Shown here piece by piece: positions 22,085-29,273 of a DNA stretch of 57,747 bases. Every line of letters begins with the position of its first letter. The first letter of the stretch is position 1. The notes beneath the pieces were generated by a model. That model saw nothing but the letters and a program-made list of their open reading frames with translations, was not told the origin of the DNA and ran no database searches. Origin of the DNA: a virus; IMG/VR virus record IMGVR_UViG_3300044646_000955, positions 1 to 57,747 of that record; one strand, 5' to 3'. The position numbers and the translations under genes were made by a program.

Positions 22085-22704
22085 CGCACGAACCGCTTCG
22101 GGTAGGCGACGAGGGTAAGCCGGTAGCCGTCGAGCCCGAGCGACACCGGGGAGACCCCGTGCCACGTTGTGAGCCCCGGAAAGAAGGCTACGTCTCCGTC
22201 GTCCATCGGGAGCCAGGCGTCAAGCTCGGGGAGGTGGAGGTGCCCGCCGATGGCGTCTCGGCGCATGGCGAGGACTGCCGTCCAGCCCGGGGCGTTGGAG
22301 GTGTCCCGGTGGTAGTTGAGCGTCACGTCCCGATTCGCCACGAAGCCCGTCCAGCCCGTGCCCGGCATGAGCTTGGGGCGGGTAGCGGGGTGTGTCGTCT
22401 CGATCGTTGCGCGAGCCTCGTCCGGCAGCATGCGCGAGAACCGGGCCCATGCCTCGGCTACGTAGGCGCGTAGGGCCTCCCCCCTTGCGCCTCCGGCGTC
22501 GATGATCTCCCGACCGTGCTCCCATCTCTCCCGGCCGTTGCGCCCGCCTTGGGCGATCAAGGGGGCTAGAGCGGCGGCATGCCGTGCGAACCCCCCGAGA
22601 TAGGCGGCGCAGGGCCTGCCGCCCGCATCCCGTAGAATGTCGTCAGGGATCACGAACTGGTCGGCAGCGACCGGCGGGAGGACTCTTGTCCTGCCCTGGA
22701 TCAC
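22081..22704 (-). CDS. TET/JBP-like 2-oxoglutarate-Fe(II) dioxygenase
   Basis: GTG 22704 overlaps the previous stop (GTGA). The 207-residue product ends in a double-stranded beta-helix domain. LNYHRDTSN carries the iron ligands H132 and D134, then come GGHLHLPE, the DGDVAFFPGLTTWHGVSPVS stretch with H182, and YRLTLVAYPKR with the 2-oxoglutarate Arg195. The HGVSPV...R-L-V-Y arrangement is that of the TET/JBP branch, whose phage members hydroxylate 5-methylpyrimidines in DNA. Location in the dpdA operon supports a DNA-modification role. The precise base is unknown. Prolyl-hydroxylase-like alternatives cannot be excluded by eye. Confidence 0.72.
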   Translation of the reverse strand: MIQGRTRVLPPVAADQFVIPDDILRDAGGRPCAAYLGGFARHAAALAPLIAQGGRNGRERWEHGREIIDAGGARGEALRAYVAEAWARFSRMLPDEARATIETTHPATRPKLMPGTGWTGFVANRDVTLNYHRDTSNAPGWTAVLAMRRDAIGGHLHLPELDAWLPMDDGDVAFFPGLTTWHGVSPVSLGLDGYRLTLVAYPKRFVR

Positions 22705-23240
22705 GAGTCCCCCTCGAGCGTGAAGACCGCCCAGCCGAGGGCGTCGGATACGTCGATGAGACTCAAGTCGTCGCGCTCGGCCTTGGTCGCTTGCACGAGG
22801 AGTTTCTTGGGCCCGGCGAAGAGCTTCGCGTCCACGCCTATCTGCCGCCATCGCTGCGTCCCGTCGTCGTCAAGGAAGGGCTCAACGAGGAGGGACGCTA
22901 GAACCATGCGCTTGCAGTCCAAGGCTACGGCCTGGATGCCCGTGCGGATTCGCGGGTCCTCCTCGGCTAGCGCTTCGAGCGCTTGAGTCCGATCTAGATG
23001 CGCCGCGCTGAACCACACCTCGTCACACCTTCCGATGAAGGCAGGCGCTGCGGAGTGGACCATCGCCGAGAGGATCCTCTGCTTCGCCGGTTCACTCGCC
23101 TCGCTCTTGGCGGTCAGCGGCTCGGCGACCAGGCTCGCTCCGCTAGGGGCGACTGCCCACAGCTTCGGCTTGAGGGTGCCAAAGATCTCGTAGCAGTCCA
23201 TCGCCGCTTGAGCGTGGCTGATGAGAACGTCGGTGATCAC
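22701..23240 (-). CDS. Unknown protein of the modification operon (179 aa)
   Basis: GTG 23240 overlaps the previous stop (GTGA). The product (VITDVLISHAQAAMDCYEIF...) is a mixed alpha/beta protein. Notable segments are AVAPSGASLVAEPLTA, FIGRCDEVWFSAAHLDRTQA and VEPFLDDDGTQRWRQIGVDA. I do not recognise the family. It is translationally coupled to the TET-like gene, so a supporting role there is plausible. Confidence 0.75.
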   Translation of the reverse strand: MITDVLISHAQAAMDCYEIFGTLKPKLWAVAPSGASLVAEPLTAKSEASEPAKQRILSAMVHSAAPAFIGRCDEVWFSAAHLDRTQALEALAEEDPRIRTGIQAVALDCKRMVLASLLVEPFLDDDGTQRWRQIGVDAKLFAGPKKLLVQATKAERDDLSLIDVSDALGWAVFTLEGDS

Positions 23241-23431
23241 TCTGGCACCGGGTACACGTCGCGCACGTCCACTGACAGATAGCGCCCGTTCGCAAGGAGA
23301 ACGCGGGCCTTGCCGTTGCGCTTCCTCATCCCGGCGCCCGGCCATGAGACCAGGGTAGCGAACCGACCGTCATAGAGTTGCACTCGGCCCCTACTGGCTG
23401 CGTGCTGAATCATCGCTGTGGTGGTGTTCAT
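23237..23431 (-). CDS. First gene of the modification-packaging operon (64 aa)
   Basis: ATG 23431 is 7 nt after a -10 box, so it is predicted leaderless. MNTTTAMIQHAASRGRVQLY is followed by a beta-rich segment (FATLVSWPGAGMRKRNGKAR, LLANGRYLSVDVRDV), compatible with a small SH3- or KOW-like barrel. The stop overlaps the next start (GTGA). No family assigned. Confidence 0.76.
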   Translation of the reverse strand: MNTTTAMIQHAASRGRVQLYDGRFATLVSWPGAGMRKRNGKARVLLANGRYLSVDVRDVYPVPE

Positions 23432-23753
23432 CGTCGCTATGGTACACCATCTCGGAACGGGATGTCAACAACTGCGCTACCGCTTCGGGGGCGTCGCGCC
23501 GGGCCCGGTCCCGCCGGATGATTACATCTACGGCTGAGCGCGTAAGCGGTTCGGCGCCGAGCACGGACCGGACGTAGTTGAGCCGATGGAAGGCTGCCGC
23601 CTTGGTTAGAACCCCTTCGGCGTGAAGGTCAACGATGAGGGCGTTGCGGCGCTCTAGCGCTCGCTGCCCCTCGATGACTGCCCGCTCAAGCAGTTCTAGC
23701 TGCACCTCGTGAGGCTTGACGGCGGCGCTGGTGATGATCTTGGGGCGAGCCAT
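23391..23753 (-). CDS. Unknown basic helical protein (120 aa)
   Basis: ATG 23753 (MARPKIITSAAVKPHEVQLE) lies 1 bp after the previous stop. The central part (AEGVLTKAAAFHRLNYVRSV) is helical and could be a DNA-binding fold. The C-terminal 20 residues (MVYHSDDEHHHSDDSARS) run through the promoter and start of the next gene, so the two overlap by 41 bp. Confidence 0.7.
   Translation of the reverse strand: MARPKIITSAAVKPHEVQLELLERAVIEGQRALERRNALIVDLHAEGVLTKAAAFHRLNYVRSVLGAEPLTRSAVDVIIRRDRARRDAPEAVAQLLTSRSEMVYHSDDEHHHSDDSARSQ
23439..23468 (-). promoter_or_regulatory. Promoter of the modification-packaging operon
   Basis: TTGACA (23468-23463), 18-nt spacer with GTTCCGAGATGGTG, -10 TACCAT (23444-23439), ATG 7 nt downstream. 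Spacer wording relates it to the class-1 cassette. It lies inside the 3' end of the overlapping gene 23391-23753. Confidence 0.68.
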
Positions 23754-23754
23754 C

Positions 23755-24135
23755 TCAGAAGGATCCCACTTGGTAACGGACGTTGGCGGCAAGGGAGCGC
23801 AGGGCGTCGAGCCTTGCGCGAAGGGAGAGCAGGAGTTCCTTAGTGGCGTTGCGGCGCGCCTCGGCGAGCTTCCACGCGCGGAAGTCATCGGTGGCGATGA
23901 CCTCCGCTCGAGCTTGCTTCTCGGCCGAGGTGAGCTTCATGGATTGATTCGCCGACATGCCCACGACGGCCCGGGCGAAGGTCGCCTTGAAGTCCGCCTC
24001 AGCGGTGGCGGCTGCCGAGGCGAGATCGGCGTAGAAGTGCGTCTGGATCTCTAGCTCCTTCGACACTGCTGCTAGGTCGGCCTCGATCTCCGCCTGCGAC
24101 AGGACGCGGATGGGGCCGTTTCGGTTGCTGCTCAT
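23755..24135 (-). CDS. Unknown helical protein in replication region (126 aa)
   Basis: ATG 24135 overlaps the HNH stop (ATGA). The product starts MSSNRNGPIRVLSQAEIEAD and is nearly all helix (ELEIQTHFYADLASAAATAE, LLLSLRARLDALRSLAANVR). It resembles small coiled-coil recombination or replication accessory proteins, but no family can be named. Confidence 0.75.
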   Translation of the reverse strand: MSSNRNGPIRVLSQAEIEADLAAVSKELEIQTHFYADLASAAATAEADFKATFARAVVGMSANQSMKLTSAEKQARAEVIATDDFRAWKLAEARRNATKELLLSLRARLDALRSLAANVRYQVGSF

Positions 24136-24461
24136 GGGTGGCGTTCTTTCGGTCGGGCGGATCGGAGCAAGCCGAGAAGTGTCGCCTGCTGCGGGTGGTC
24201 GTGGACCCATCGGTGATGGGCCCGGCAAAGGGACGCGAGGTTGTCGGCCGTGTCCGCCCCTCCCCTGCCTCGTGGCTGGAGATGGTGCGGGTCGATCCGG
24301 CCAAAGCAGGCGACCTCCGGTACCGTCGAGCGCGCTAGGCAACCTCCGTCTCGGGCCAGGACGGCTTCATACAGGCTCGACGCGACGGGGCGGGGTTGGG
24401 GCGCCTTCATGGGGGCCTTGGCCTTGAGCGGTGTTCGCCGGGCCAGCGGGGTTCGCCTCAC
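24132..24461 (-). CDS. HNH endonuclease
   Basis: GTG 24461 overlaps the previous stop (GTGA), giving 109 residues. After a basic tail (VRRTPLARRTPLKAKAPMKA), residues 55-90 carry the HNH motif: IDPHHLQPRGRGGADTADNL followed by ASLCRAHHRWVH. His59/His60, Asn74 and His83 are the expected catalytic and metal residues. Small HNH proteins often assist DNA packaging near terminase; here it lies in the replication/recombination operon, so repair or recombination is also possible. Confidence 0.88.
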   Translation of the reverse strand: MRRTPLARRTPLKAKAPMKAPQPRPVASSLYEAVLARDGGCLARSTVPEVACFGRIDPHHLQPRGRGGADTADNLASLCRAHHRWVHDHPQQATLLGLLRSARPKERHP

Positions 24462-24835
24462 GCCTTGCCCACCCATCGCTCGAACGCTTCGTAGTCCGGG
24501 CGGCGCCCTCGGCGGATGCGCTCGTCAGCGTACGCCTGGCGCGCTATGGCGATGCCGTCGTCGTAGGGGACCTTCGCGGGGGCCGGGCCGATGCCTGCCC
24601 GCTCAAGGTTGCGGCGCTCTACCTCTCGGCGGTACTCGGCGACGATGACTCCGATGGGCGGGCGTGCCGTCTTGGTCCACTCCCGGACGATCCTCCGAAC
24701 GGCTACCTCGGCGGCGGCGGCGTCGTCCATCTCTCGCGCCATCTCGTGCGCGTAGGTCTCAACGTGGACGTCGGTCCATCCATGGCCCGTTGCGGCAAGG
24801 ATGGTGACGAGGCGGGCGGCGTCAGAAAGCTTCAT
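24458..24835 (-). CDS. Helicase-loader-like protein
   Basis: A 125-residue protein starting at ATG 24835 inside the end of the initiator gene. The pattern MKLSDAARLVTILAATGHGW...AAAAEVAVRRIVREWTKTAR, then PPIGVIVAEYRREVERR, resembles the all-helical N-terminal domain of phage G39P/DnaI-type helicase loaders, including the basic TARPPIG turn. The replication initiator lies immediately upstream, as usual for this family. It would load the host DnaB, because no phage helicase gene is present. Assignment is by pattern and position only. Confidence 0.6.
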   Translation of the reverse strand: MKLSDAARLVTILAATGHGWTDVHVETYAHEMAREMDDAAAAEVAVRRIVREWTKTARPPIGVIVAEYRREVERRNLERAGIGPAPAKVPYDDGIAIARQAYADERIRRGRRPDYEAFERWVGKA

Positions 24836-25685
24836 CGTCGTCGTCCTCCTGGTAGGTCGGGAGCGCCAACATCGGGCGAGCTACGGCTTCCTCGGCTCTT
24901 GCCCGCTCGTAGAGCGCAGCGGCGCTCCGGACGGCGCTCGGGACGGCCTTGGCGTCCATCGAGTGCTCGGCGGTCATGTCGTCCTCCCATCGCCTTTGAT
25001 TGAGCCACGTCACTGCATGCGGGATGAACTGCGACTCCGTTCGTAGTCTACCCCACCTCTGGGCATGAAGTCGTATCGCTTCGCCCGCAGCCGCCCGTTC
25101 TTGGTCGGTCATCCGGGCCCAGCGTTTAGCCGCCGCCGCCTTGCCGATCTTGCGCGGGTAGACCCGCCAGAAGTCCTCGAACCCATCGGGCTCCTCGGTT
25201 CTCGCTAGCGCCACGGAGGGGGTGGGGGCAGATTCGCTCACGGCAACGTGAGCAAGAGAGTGTTTTTCTTCTTCTTCAATAACTGGTTCTACTTCCCCTC
25301 GCGAATCTGCGGGGAGGGGGTCCTCGCGTTCTTGCGAGGAGGTGGGCGTAGATTCCGGGTTGACGTATCGCAGCCGGTAGGCGTTGCTGCTCCGGTCCCC
25401 ATCCGCCGCGTAGCGGGGGATCACGGTCACGGCGCCCACCGACTCAAGGGCTCGAAGACCACGACGCACCGAGTCGGCAGACAAGCCGGTGAGCGCCCCG
25501 ATCGCCTTTACGCTCGGCCAGCACTCGCCGTCGCGGCCGACCCAATGGTGGAGAGCCACGAAGATGACAAGGCCCGTGCCGCCGTTCGGGATGGCGGTAA
25601 GGCGGCGCATGACCCATAGCGGGACCATCGCCCACCGACCGATGTCAGTTGTTACTGCGTTCGCGGACGTGCTAGCTTCGTTCAC
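24822..25685 (-). CDS. Winged-helix replication initiator
   Basis: This 287-residue protein starts at ATG 25685. Residues 18-110 form a winged helix: VPLWVMRRLTAIPNGGTGLV, then CWPSVKAIGALTGLSADSVR and RGLRALESVGAVTVIPRYAA, as in phage O/RepA-type initiators. Residues 110-165 are a low-complexity linker encoded by the origin-like region at 25255-25365. The C-terminal half (FEDFWRVYPRKIGKAAAAKR) is a domain common in phage replication proteins that contact helicase or loader. Likely origin-binding protein. Confidence 0.85.
   Translation of the reverse strand: MNEASTSANAVTTDIGRWAMVPLWVMRRLTAIPNGGTGLVIFVALHHWVGRDGECWPSVKAIGALTGLSADSVRRGLRALESVGAVTVIPRYAADGDRSSNAYRLRYVNPESTPTSSQEREDPLPADSRGEVEPVIEEEEKHSLAHVAVSESAPTPSVALARTEEPDGFEDFWRVYPRKIGKAAAAKRWARMTDQERAAAGEAIRLHAQRWGRLRTESQFIPHAVTWLNQRRWEDDMTAEHSMDAKAVPSAVRSAAALYERARAEEAVARPMLALPTYQEDDDDEAF
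25255..25365. other. Candidate replication origin inside the initiator gene
   Basis: An A/T-rich pyrimidine tract (25261-25282, TTTTTCTTCTTCTTCAATAA-like) lies beside TGGTTCTACTTC and the motif CCTCGCGAATCTGCGGG (25297-25313). Nearby are an imperfect inverted repeat (CCTCGCG/CGCGAGG type) and CTGCGGGGAGGGGG. The region encodes the linker of the initiator, the same place where lambda-type phages keep their iterons. Matching elements occur at 49.70-49.77 kb. Confidence 0.5.
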
Positions 25686-25745
25686 GACAGCTCCTTCCCG
25701 TGGTTGTCACTCGCCGAGTTCCACCGCTCGGCCCCCCCCGGCGGC

Positions 25746-25781
25746 AGTCCCGAGCGGCCTCCGACACGGCTGCTCGGGACT
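25746..25781 (-). terminator. Hairpin between ERF and initiator genes
   Basis: AGTCCCGAGC (25746-25755) pairs with GCTCGGGACT (25772-25781). It lies in the 104-bp gap between the ERF stop and the initiator start. No U-tract is visible, so it may attenuate rather than terminate. Confidence 0.5.
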
Positions 25782-25789
25782 CCCCGGCA

Positions 25790-26479
25790 TCAGTTTGCGA
25801 GAGCCTCAAGGGTTTCGATGCGCTCGCGCATCCAGAACAAGGCGGGCTCGTGGAGGTCCGGCGCCATCGCGGAGAGCGGCTCCCCCCACTCCTCTACGAA
25901 CTCCGCCTTGAGGCGTGCCGCCATGTCCCCCGACTGGCTGCCGATGAGGCGCCGGATCTCGGCCTCTGCGTCGGTCCTGGGGGTGGCGGGCGCCGTCTTG
26001 ACGGGCGGCATGGGCTCCGCCCCTCGAGCGGCGGCCTTGCGGGGCGCAGGACGCTTCGGGGCCGCCTCCTGCCCGTCGTCGTCCTCCGTGGCAACGCCGA
26101 GAGCGGCAAGGAGGGCGTAGCGTCGACCGTAGGAGATCGCCGATCCGATGGACTGAGGTGTCCCCTCGGCCCGGAACCGGATCGGCCGGTGCGTGACGAA
26201 CTGCCCGGACTCGTGCATGACGGTCGTCCAGACTCGCACGAACCCGTCGTCACTCACCTCTGCCGTCTGGGTGACGGCGAGACCGTTGGCGGCGAGGACG
26301 GGGCGCACGTTGGCGATCACGTCGGAAAGGGTCGCGTAGCTGTAGATGTAGCTGCCGCCTCCCTTCGTCTCCACCTTCGCCGTGGCCTGCCTAGCCACAT
26401 CCGTGAGGGACCCGAGGGCCCGCACGAGGGCCGGGGCCAACTTCTCGATCCCTTCGGACCGGTCGGCGTACATGCTCAT
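25790..26479 (-). CDS. erf: ERF-family single-strand annealing protein
   Basis: ATG 26479 overlaps the previous stop (ATGA), giving 229 residues. KLAPALVRALGSLTDVARQA, YIYSYATLSDVIANVRPVLA, VWTTVMHESGQ and IGSAISYGRRYALLAALGVA are in the exact order of the ERF superfamily core. A Pro/Ala linker (residues 140-175) leads to a helical C-terminal segment. ERF proteins anneal complementary strands in phage recombination and genome circularisation. Confidence 0.92.
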   Translation of the reverse strand: MSMYADRSEGIEKLAPALVRALGSLTDVARQATAKVETKGGGSYIYSYATLSDVIANVRPVLAANGLAVTQTAEVSDDGFVRVWTTVMHESGQFVTHRPIRFRAEGTPQSIGSAISYGRRYALLAALGVATEDDDGQEAAPKRPAPRKAAARGAEPMPPVKTAPATPRTDAEAEIRRLIGSQSGDMAARLKAEFVEEWGEPLSAMAPDLHEPALFWMRERIETLEALAN

Positions 26480-27081
26480 CTCCATTCCTTTCGTGTGGTG
26501 TTGTCGATCACCTTGAGCGAAGGCGTCCGAACGGGGTGCCCGTCGTCGTCGCTCAAGACTGCGCAGTGGGCATCGGGGTTGATCCCTAGCTCCCGGACCG
26601 CCGTTAGTTTCCACTCCGGCCGCATCCACCGAAGCATCGCCTCGGCGCTCTCCCGTGAGTTTAGTACGACTCCGGTTGACGTGTCAAGCGCACGAAGGTC
26701 GGAGCGCTCGAAGCACTCGGTCAGCAGGTCGTCAGACCGCCAGCCGGTGCGCTTGGTCTCGGTGGTCGCCTCCACGGTGACCACGCCGGTGATCGTGAGT
26801 CGCCGGACCCGCTGCTCGTGAAGGGCGAGGGCGGCCCGCCGCTTCACGTCATCCCGCACTGCTCGCACCCCGGCGGCGATGGTCTCTAGGCTCGCGAGGG
26901 CGTTGACGAGGGCGAGCGGATCGGAGGCGTGAACCTCCACCTGATCCTCGATCGCCGCGAACAGATCCCGGAGTGCCCCCAGAAGCGAGGATCCCTGGTC
27001 CGCGAGCGGAACCTCCACGTCCTTCCTGCCGCGCCCGACCGGCGTAATGCGGGCCTCCTGAATCGGCACTAGCTCCGTCAT
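26476..27081 (-). CDS. Unknown protein upstream of erf (201 aa)
   Basis: ATG 27081 has a GGGAAGG ribosome-binding site. The product (MTELVPIQEARITPVGRGRK...) has a central helical region (ALVNALASLETIAAGVRAVR), a strand-rich TITGVVTVEATTETKRTGWR segment, and a C terminus with WMRPEWKLTAVRELG. Proteins of this kind often precede annealing proteins in phage recombination operons, but I cannot name the family. Confidence 0.78.
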   Translation of the reverse strand: MTELVPIQEARITPVGRGRKDVEVPLADQGSSLLGALRDLFAAIEDQVEVHASDPLALVNALASLETIAAGVRAVRDDVKRRAALALHEQRVRRLTITGVVTVEATTETKRTGWRSDDLLTECFERSDLRALDTSTGVVLNSRESAEAMLRWMRPEWKLTAVRELGINPDAHCAVLSDDDGHPVRTPSLKVIDNTTRKEWR

Positions 27082-27122
27082 AGCTTGCCTTCCCTTCGTT
27101 GGTGTTCTTGCTGCGCCCCCCC

Positions 27123-27150
27123 ATAATACACGATTCCGGAACACTGTCAA
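27123..27150 (-). promoter_or_regulatory. Cassette promoter for recombination operon
   Basis: TTGACA (27150-27145), spacer with GTTCCGGAATCGTG, -10 TATTAT (27128-27123). The -35 box lies inside the terminator stem of the upstream gene (27145-27183). A conventional leader with a ribosome-binding site follows. Confidence 0.75.
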
Positions 27151-27183
27151 GCCCCCGGGAGGGCGTCTCCCGGGGGCTTGACA
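27145..27183 (-). terminator. 17-bp terminator overlapping a -35 box
   Basis: TGTCAAGCCCCCGGGAG (27145-27161) pairs perfectly with 27167-27183. It ends the DUF932-like transcript 5 bp past its stop. Because the stem starts and ends with TTGACA/TGTCAA, it contains the -35 element of the next promoter. Confidence 0.72.
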
Positions 27184-27187
27184 GTGC

Positions 27188-28357
27188 TCACGCCGTGATG
27201 ACGGGGCCCAGGTTGAGGACCGACCAGAACTCGGCCTCCATCTCCGCCTGCCGGTCGCCATCCGGCGCGTACTGGGCGGCGACGGTCACGGCCTGGGCGA
27301 GCCCGAACATCGTCGTATCGCCCGATGCGGCGAAGAGGTCCAGCACTCGCTTGCCCTCGGCCTCGGAGAGCCCGATGCGCTCCGCCACGATCTTCACCGC
27401 CGTGGTCGGCGACTCCACCGTGGCGCCCTTCGCCTGACGCATCTCGGCGATGAGCTTGTCAAGATAGCTCACGGAGCAGAAGGCACGAGCGGCGTCCTCG
27501 ACCTGGCTCGTCGTCAACTCAAGCGACTTGCGCTTGGTGGACTCGGACCAGTCGATCACGCCCTCTTGGAGTCGCCCCGCCACGTGGATCTGTCGGAGCA
27601 TGTCGGCCGTCTTCGTCATGCCGTTGCGGCAGACCTGAACGACCGCCCGGGGGAGGAGTTGCACTGCGCCCTTACCGGTCTCGGAGTTCGAGATCTCCAG
27701 CCCGGCCCAGAGGACCGGAAGGTCCTCGCCGCCCGTCTGATCGTGAAGGCGACGGGCGGGAGTGATCGGCGGGCGGTAGCCCACGAGGAGATCCGGCGCC
27801 GCCTGCTGGATGGCGGGGACGGCGATCCGGAGGCGGAACCGGTCGTCCGTGATGTCGGCGTCCACCTCGCAATCGCCGAGCCCGACTCCGGCGCTCTTGA
27901 GCCCGGTGATCACTGCGGCCACGAGGTCCACGTTGTCGATGGCGCCGTAGCGGTCGCTCAGCACCGCTCGGAGGTAGGCGCCGTCCTCGCACATCAGCCA
28001 CCGGGACATGACGGTCTTGTCATTCCGGCCCGAGAGGGTGTTGATGTTGTAGGCGGCGAGGTCGCCGTTGCCCGACCCGTTCAGCCGGGTGAGGTAGGGC
28101 ATGGGCACGTCGAGCCGAGCGGCGACGTGCCGGAGCGCCGTGGGGGACGCTGCCCCCGAGAGGGAGGCGACGACCCCAGTAGGCGTCAGGTACGGCTCGG
28201 TGAGGTTGAGGTTCGCCTCTCCGCACCCGTCCGCCCATGCGAGGGCCGACATGGGATGCACCACGTCCACACGCGCTTCTTGGATAGCGGCCAGCCGACC
28301 GGCGATCACGTGCCGGTCCTTGACTCGGCGGATCGGGGTGGTGATCTCGTTGATCAT
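27188..28357 (-). CDS. DUF932 phage/plasmid-like protein
   Basis: This 389-residue protein starts at ATG 28357 with AAGGAGAG. The sequence follows DUF932 proteins: LTPTGVVASLSGAASPTALR, YLTRLNGSGNGDLAAYNINT, MCEDGAYLRAVLSDRYGAID, VGYRPPITP, then AVQLLPRAVVQVCRNGM. The family is common on phages and plasmids and sits near recombination genes, but its biochemical role is not established. It is the first gene of a leftward transcript. Confidence 0.82.
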   Translation of the reverse strand: MINEITTPIRRVKDRHVIAGRLAAIQEARVDVVHPMSALAWADGCGEANLNLTEPYLTPTGVVASLSGAASPTALRHVAARLDVPMPYLTRLNGSGNGDLAAYNINTLSGRNDKTVMSRWLMCEDGAYLRAVLSDRYGAIDNVDLVAAVITGLKSAGVGLGDCEVDADITDDRFRLRIAVPAIQQAAPDLLVGYRPPITPARRLHDQTGGEDLPVLWAGLEISNSETGKGAVQLLPRAVVQVCRNGMTKTADMLRQIHVAGRLQEGVIDWSESTKRKSLELTTSQVEDAARAFCSVSYLDKLIAEMRQAKGATVESPTTAVKIVAERIGLSEAEGKRVLDLFAASGDTTMFGLAQAVTVAAQYAPDGDRQAEMEAEFWSVLNLGPVITA

Positions 28358-28392
28358 TGTTCTCTCCTTGGTGTTTCCTGCTCGTGGTTCTT

Positions 28393-28420
28393 AGTATACA
28401 CGAACCCGGCACGGGGTCAA
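28393..28420 (-). promoter_or_regulatory. Cassette promoter (class 1) for DUF932-like gene
   Basis: TTGACC (28420-28415), spacer with GTGCCGGGTTCGTG, TATACT (28398-28393), followed by a 35-nt leader with AAGGAG. This is one of the few cassette promoters that is not leaderless. Confidence 0.78.
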
Positions 28421-28489
28421 GCCGTAGAGAGAGTTTTTTCTTCGGTCTTTGTCTAGGCGATCGTTCCGGGATCGTGTTAGGCTCGGCGC

Positions 28490-28522
28490 ATGACGTCAAG
28501 CACCATCCACTCCCGCCGATGA
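28490..28522 (+). CDS. Putative 10-aa leader peptide MTSSTIHSRR
   Basis: ATG 28490 follows GTTCCGGGATCGTG and a TTAGGC -10-like box (28477-28482) by 7 nt, as in the leaderless genes. The ORF ends in TGA overlapping the ATG of the next gene (ATGA at 28519). Translational coupling of a leaderless micro-ORF to the real gene is therefore likely. The -35 is not recognisable. Confidence 0.45.
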   Translation: MTSSTIHSRR

Positions 28523-28911
28523 GCAAGGCGGCAAACGTCCTTCTTGACATCGAGCCACTGCTGCGGGTACTCACGGCGCAGCAACGCGCGAGAGAGTCGG
28601 TTGATAAGGGCATCCCGCGCATCACGCTGGATCGAGCCGACCGCATCTGCTGTCGTGTCGGGATCCACCCGTGCGAGGTGTGGGGCGATGCATGGTGGGA
28701 GGCGAGTCATCGACAATGGGAGCGGTCCTCGCGCTGGTCGGTCCATCCGATCCTCGCAAGGGGGTACACCCATGCCGACATCGACCGCATCGTCGGCAAG
28801 CGGGTCGGGCACCACGGGCACATCTCGCGCAGCCACGCCCGCAAGATCGCGGAAGGGCTCGGTCTTGAGCCTGCCTCCCTCTGGGACGAGTGGGAGTGGA
28901 TCGGGCCATGA
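28519..28911 (+). CDS. Putative HTH-like protein upstream of WhiB-like gene
   Basis: This 130-residue product starts at ATG 28519 (MSKAANVLLDIEPLLRVLTA). LDRADRICCRVGIHPCEVWG and the C-terminal ISRSHARKIAEGLGLEPASL have the helix spacing of small helix-turn-helix domains. The middle includes ILARGYTHADIDRIVGKRVG. Probably a DNA-binding regulator. The stop overlaps the WhiB-like start by 4 bp. Confidence 0.72.
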   Translation: MSKAANVLLDIEPLLRVLTAQQRARESVDKGIPRITLDRADRICCRVGIHPCEVWGDAWWEASHRQWERSSRWSVHPILARGYTHADIDRIVGKRVGHHGHISRSHARKIAEGLGLEPASLWDEWEWIGP

Positions 28912-29240
28912 GCGACGAGAGGTGGAAGGATCGAGCGGCGTGCAAGGGGCGCGTCGATATCATCTGGCATCCCCCGCTGCGACCGCCCCGGCATCGGGCG
29001 AGCTACGTGCTTTGGCGAGAGAATCTCCGCCTTGCCCTAGCCGTGTGTGGCGAGTGCCCCGTCCGTAGCGAGTGTCTCAACTGGGCCCTAAACAACCTTG
29101 AGACGGAGGGCATCTGGGGTGGTCTCCTGCCGTCTGAGCGAATTACGGCGATGAAGTGCCCCGCTTGCAACCGGCAAGCCATGAAGATCACGTCAAGCGG
29201 AGCAACGTGCCGATCCTGCGCCTCGCGCCACGAAGAGTGA
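28908..29240 (+). CDS. WhiB-like regulator with C-terminal zinc ribbon
   Basis: This 110-residue product has the four WhiB cysteines C12, C47, C50 and C56 (AACKG; CGECPVRSEC) for a 4Fe-4S cluster, followed by EGIWGGLLPSER, the G-I-W-G-G turn. Residues 84-104 add CPAC...CRSC, a zinc ribbon not present in classical WhiB proteins. WhiB proteins are actinobacterial and bind the primary sigma factor; phage versions interfere with host WhiB2 or control phage promoters. It is therefore the best candidate for rewiring host transcription here. Confidence 0.9.
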   Translation: MSDERWKDRAACKGRVDIIWHPPLRPPRHRASYVLWRENLRLALAVCGECPVRSECLNWALNNLETEGIWGGLLPSERITAMKCPACNRQAMKITSSGATCRSCASRHEE

Positions 29241-29273
29241 TGCGGTTGAGAAGCGGGGCCGCGAGGTAGGTGC

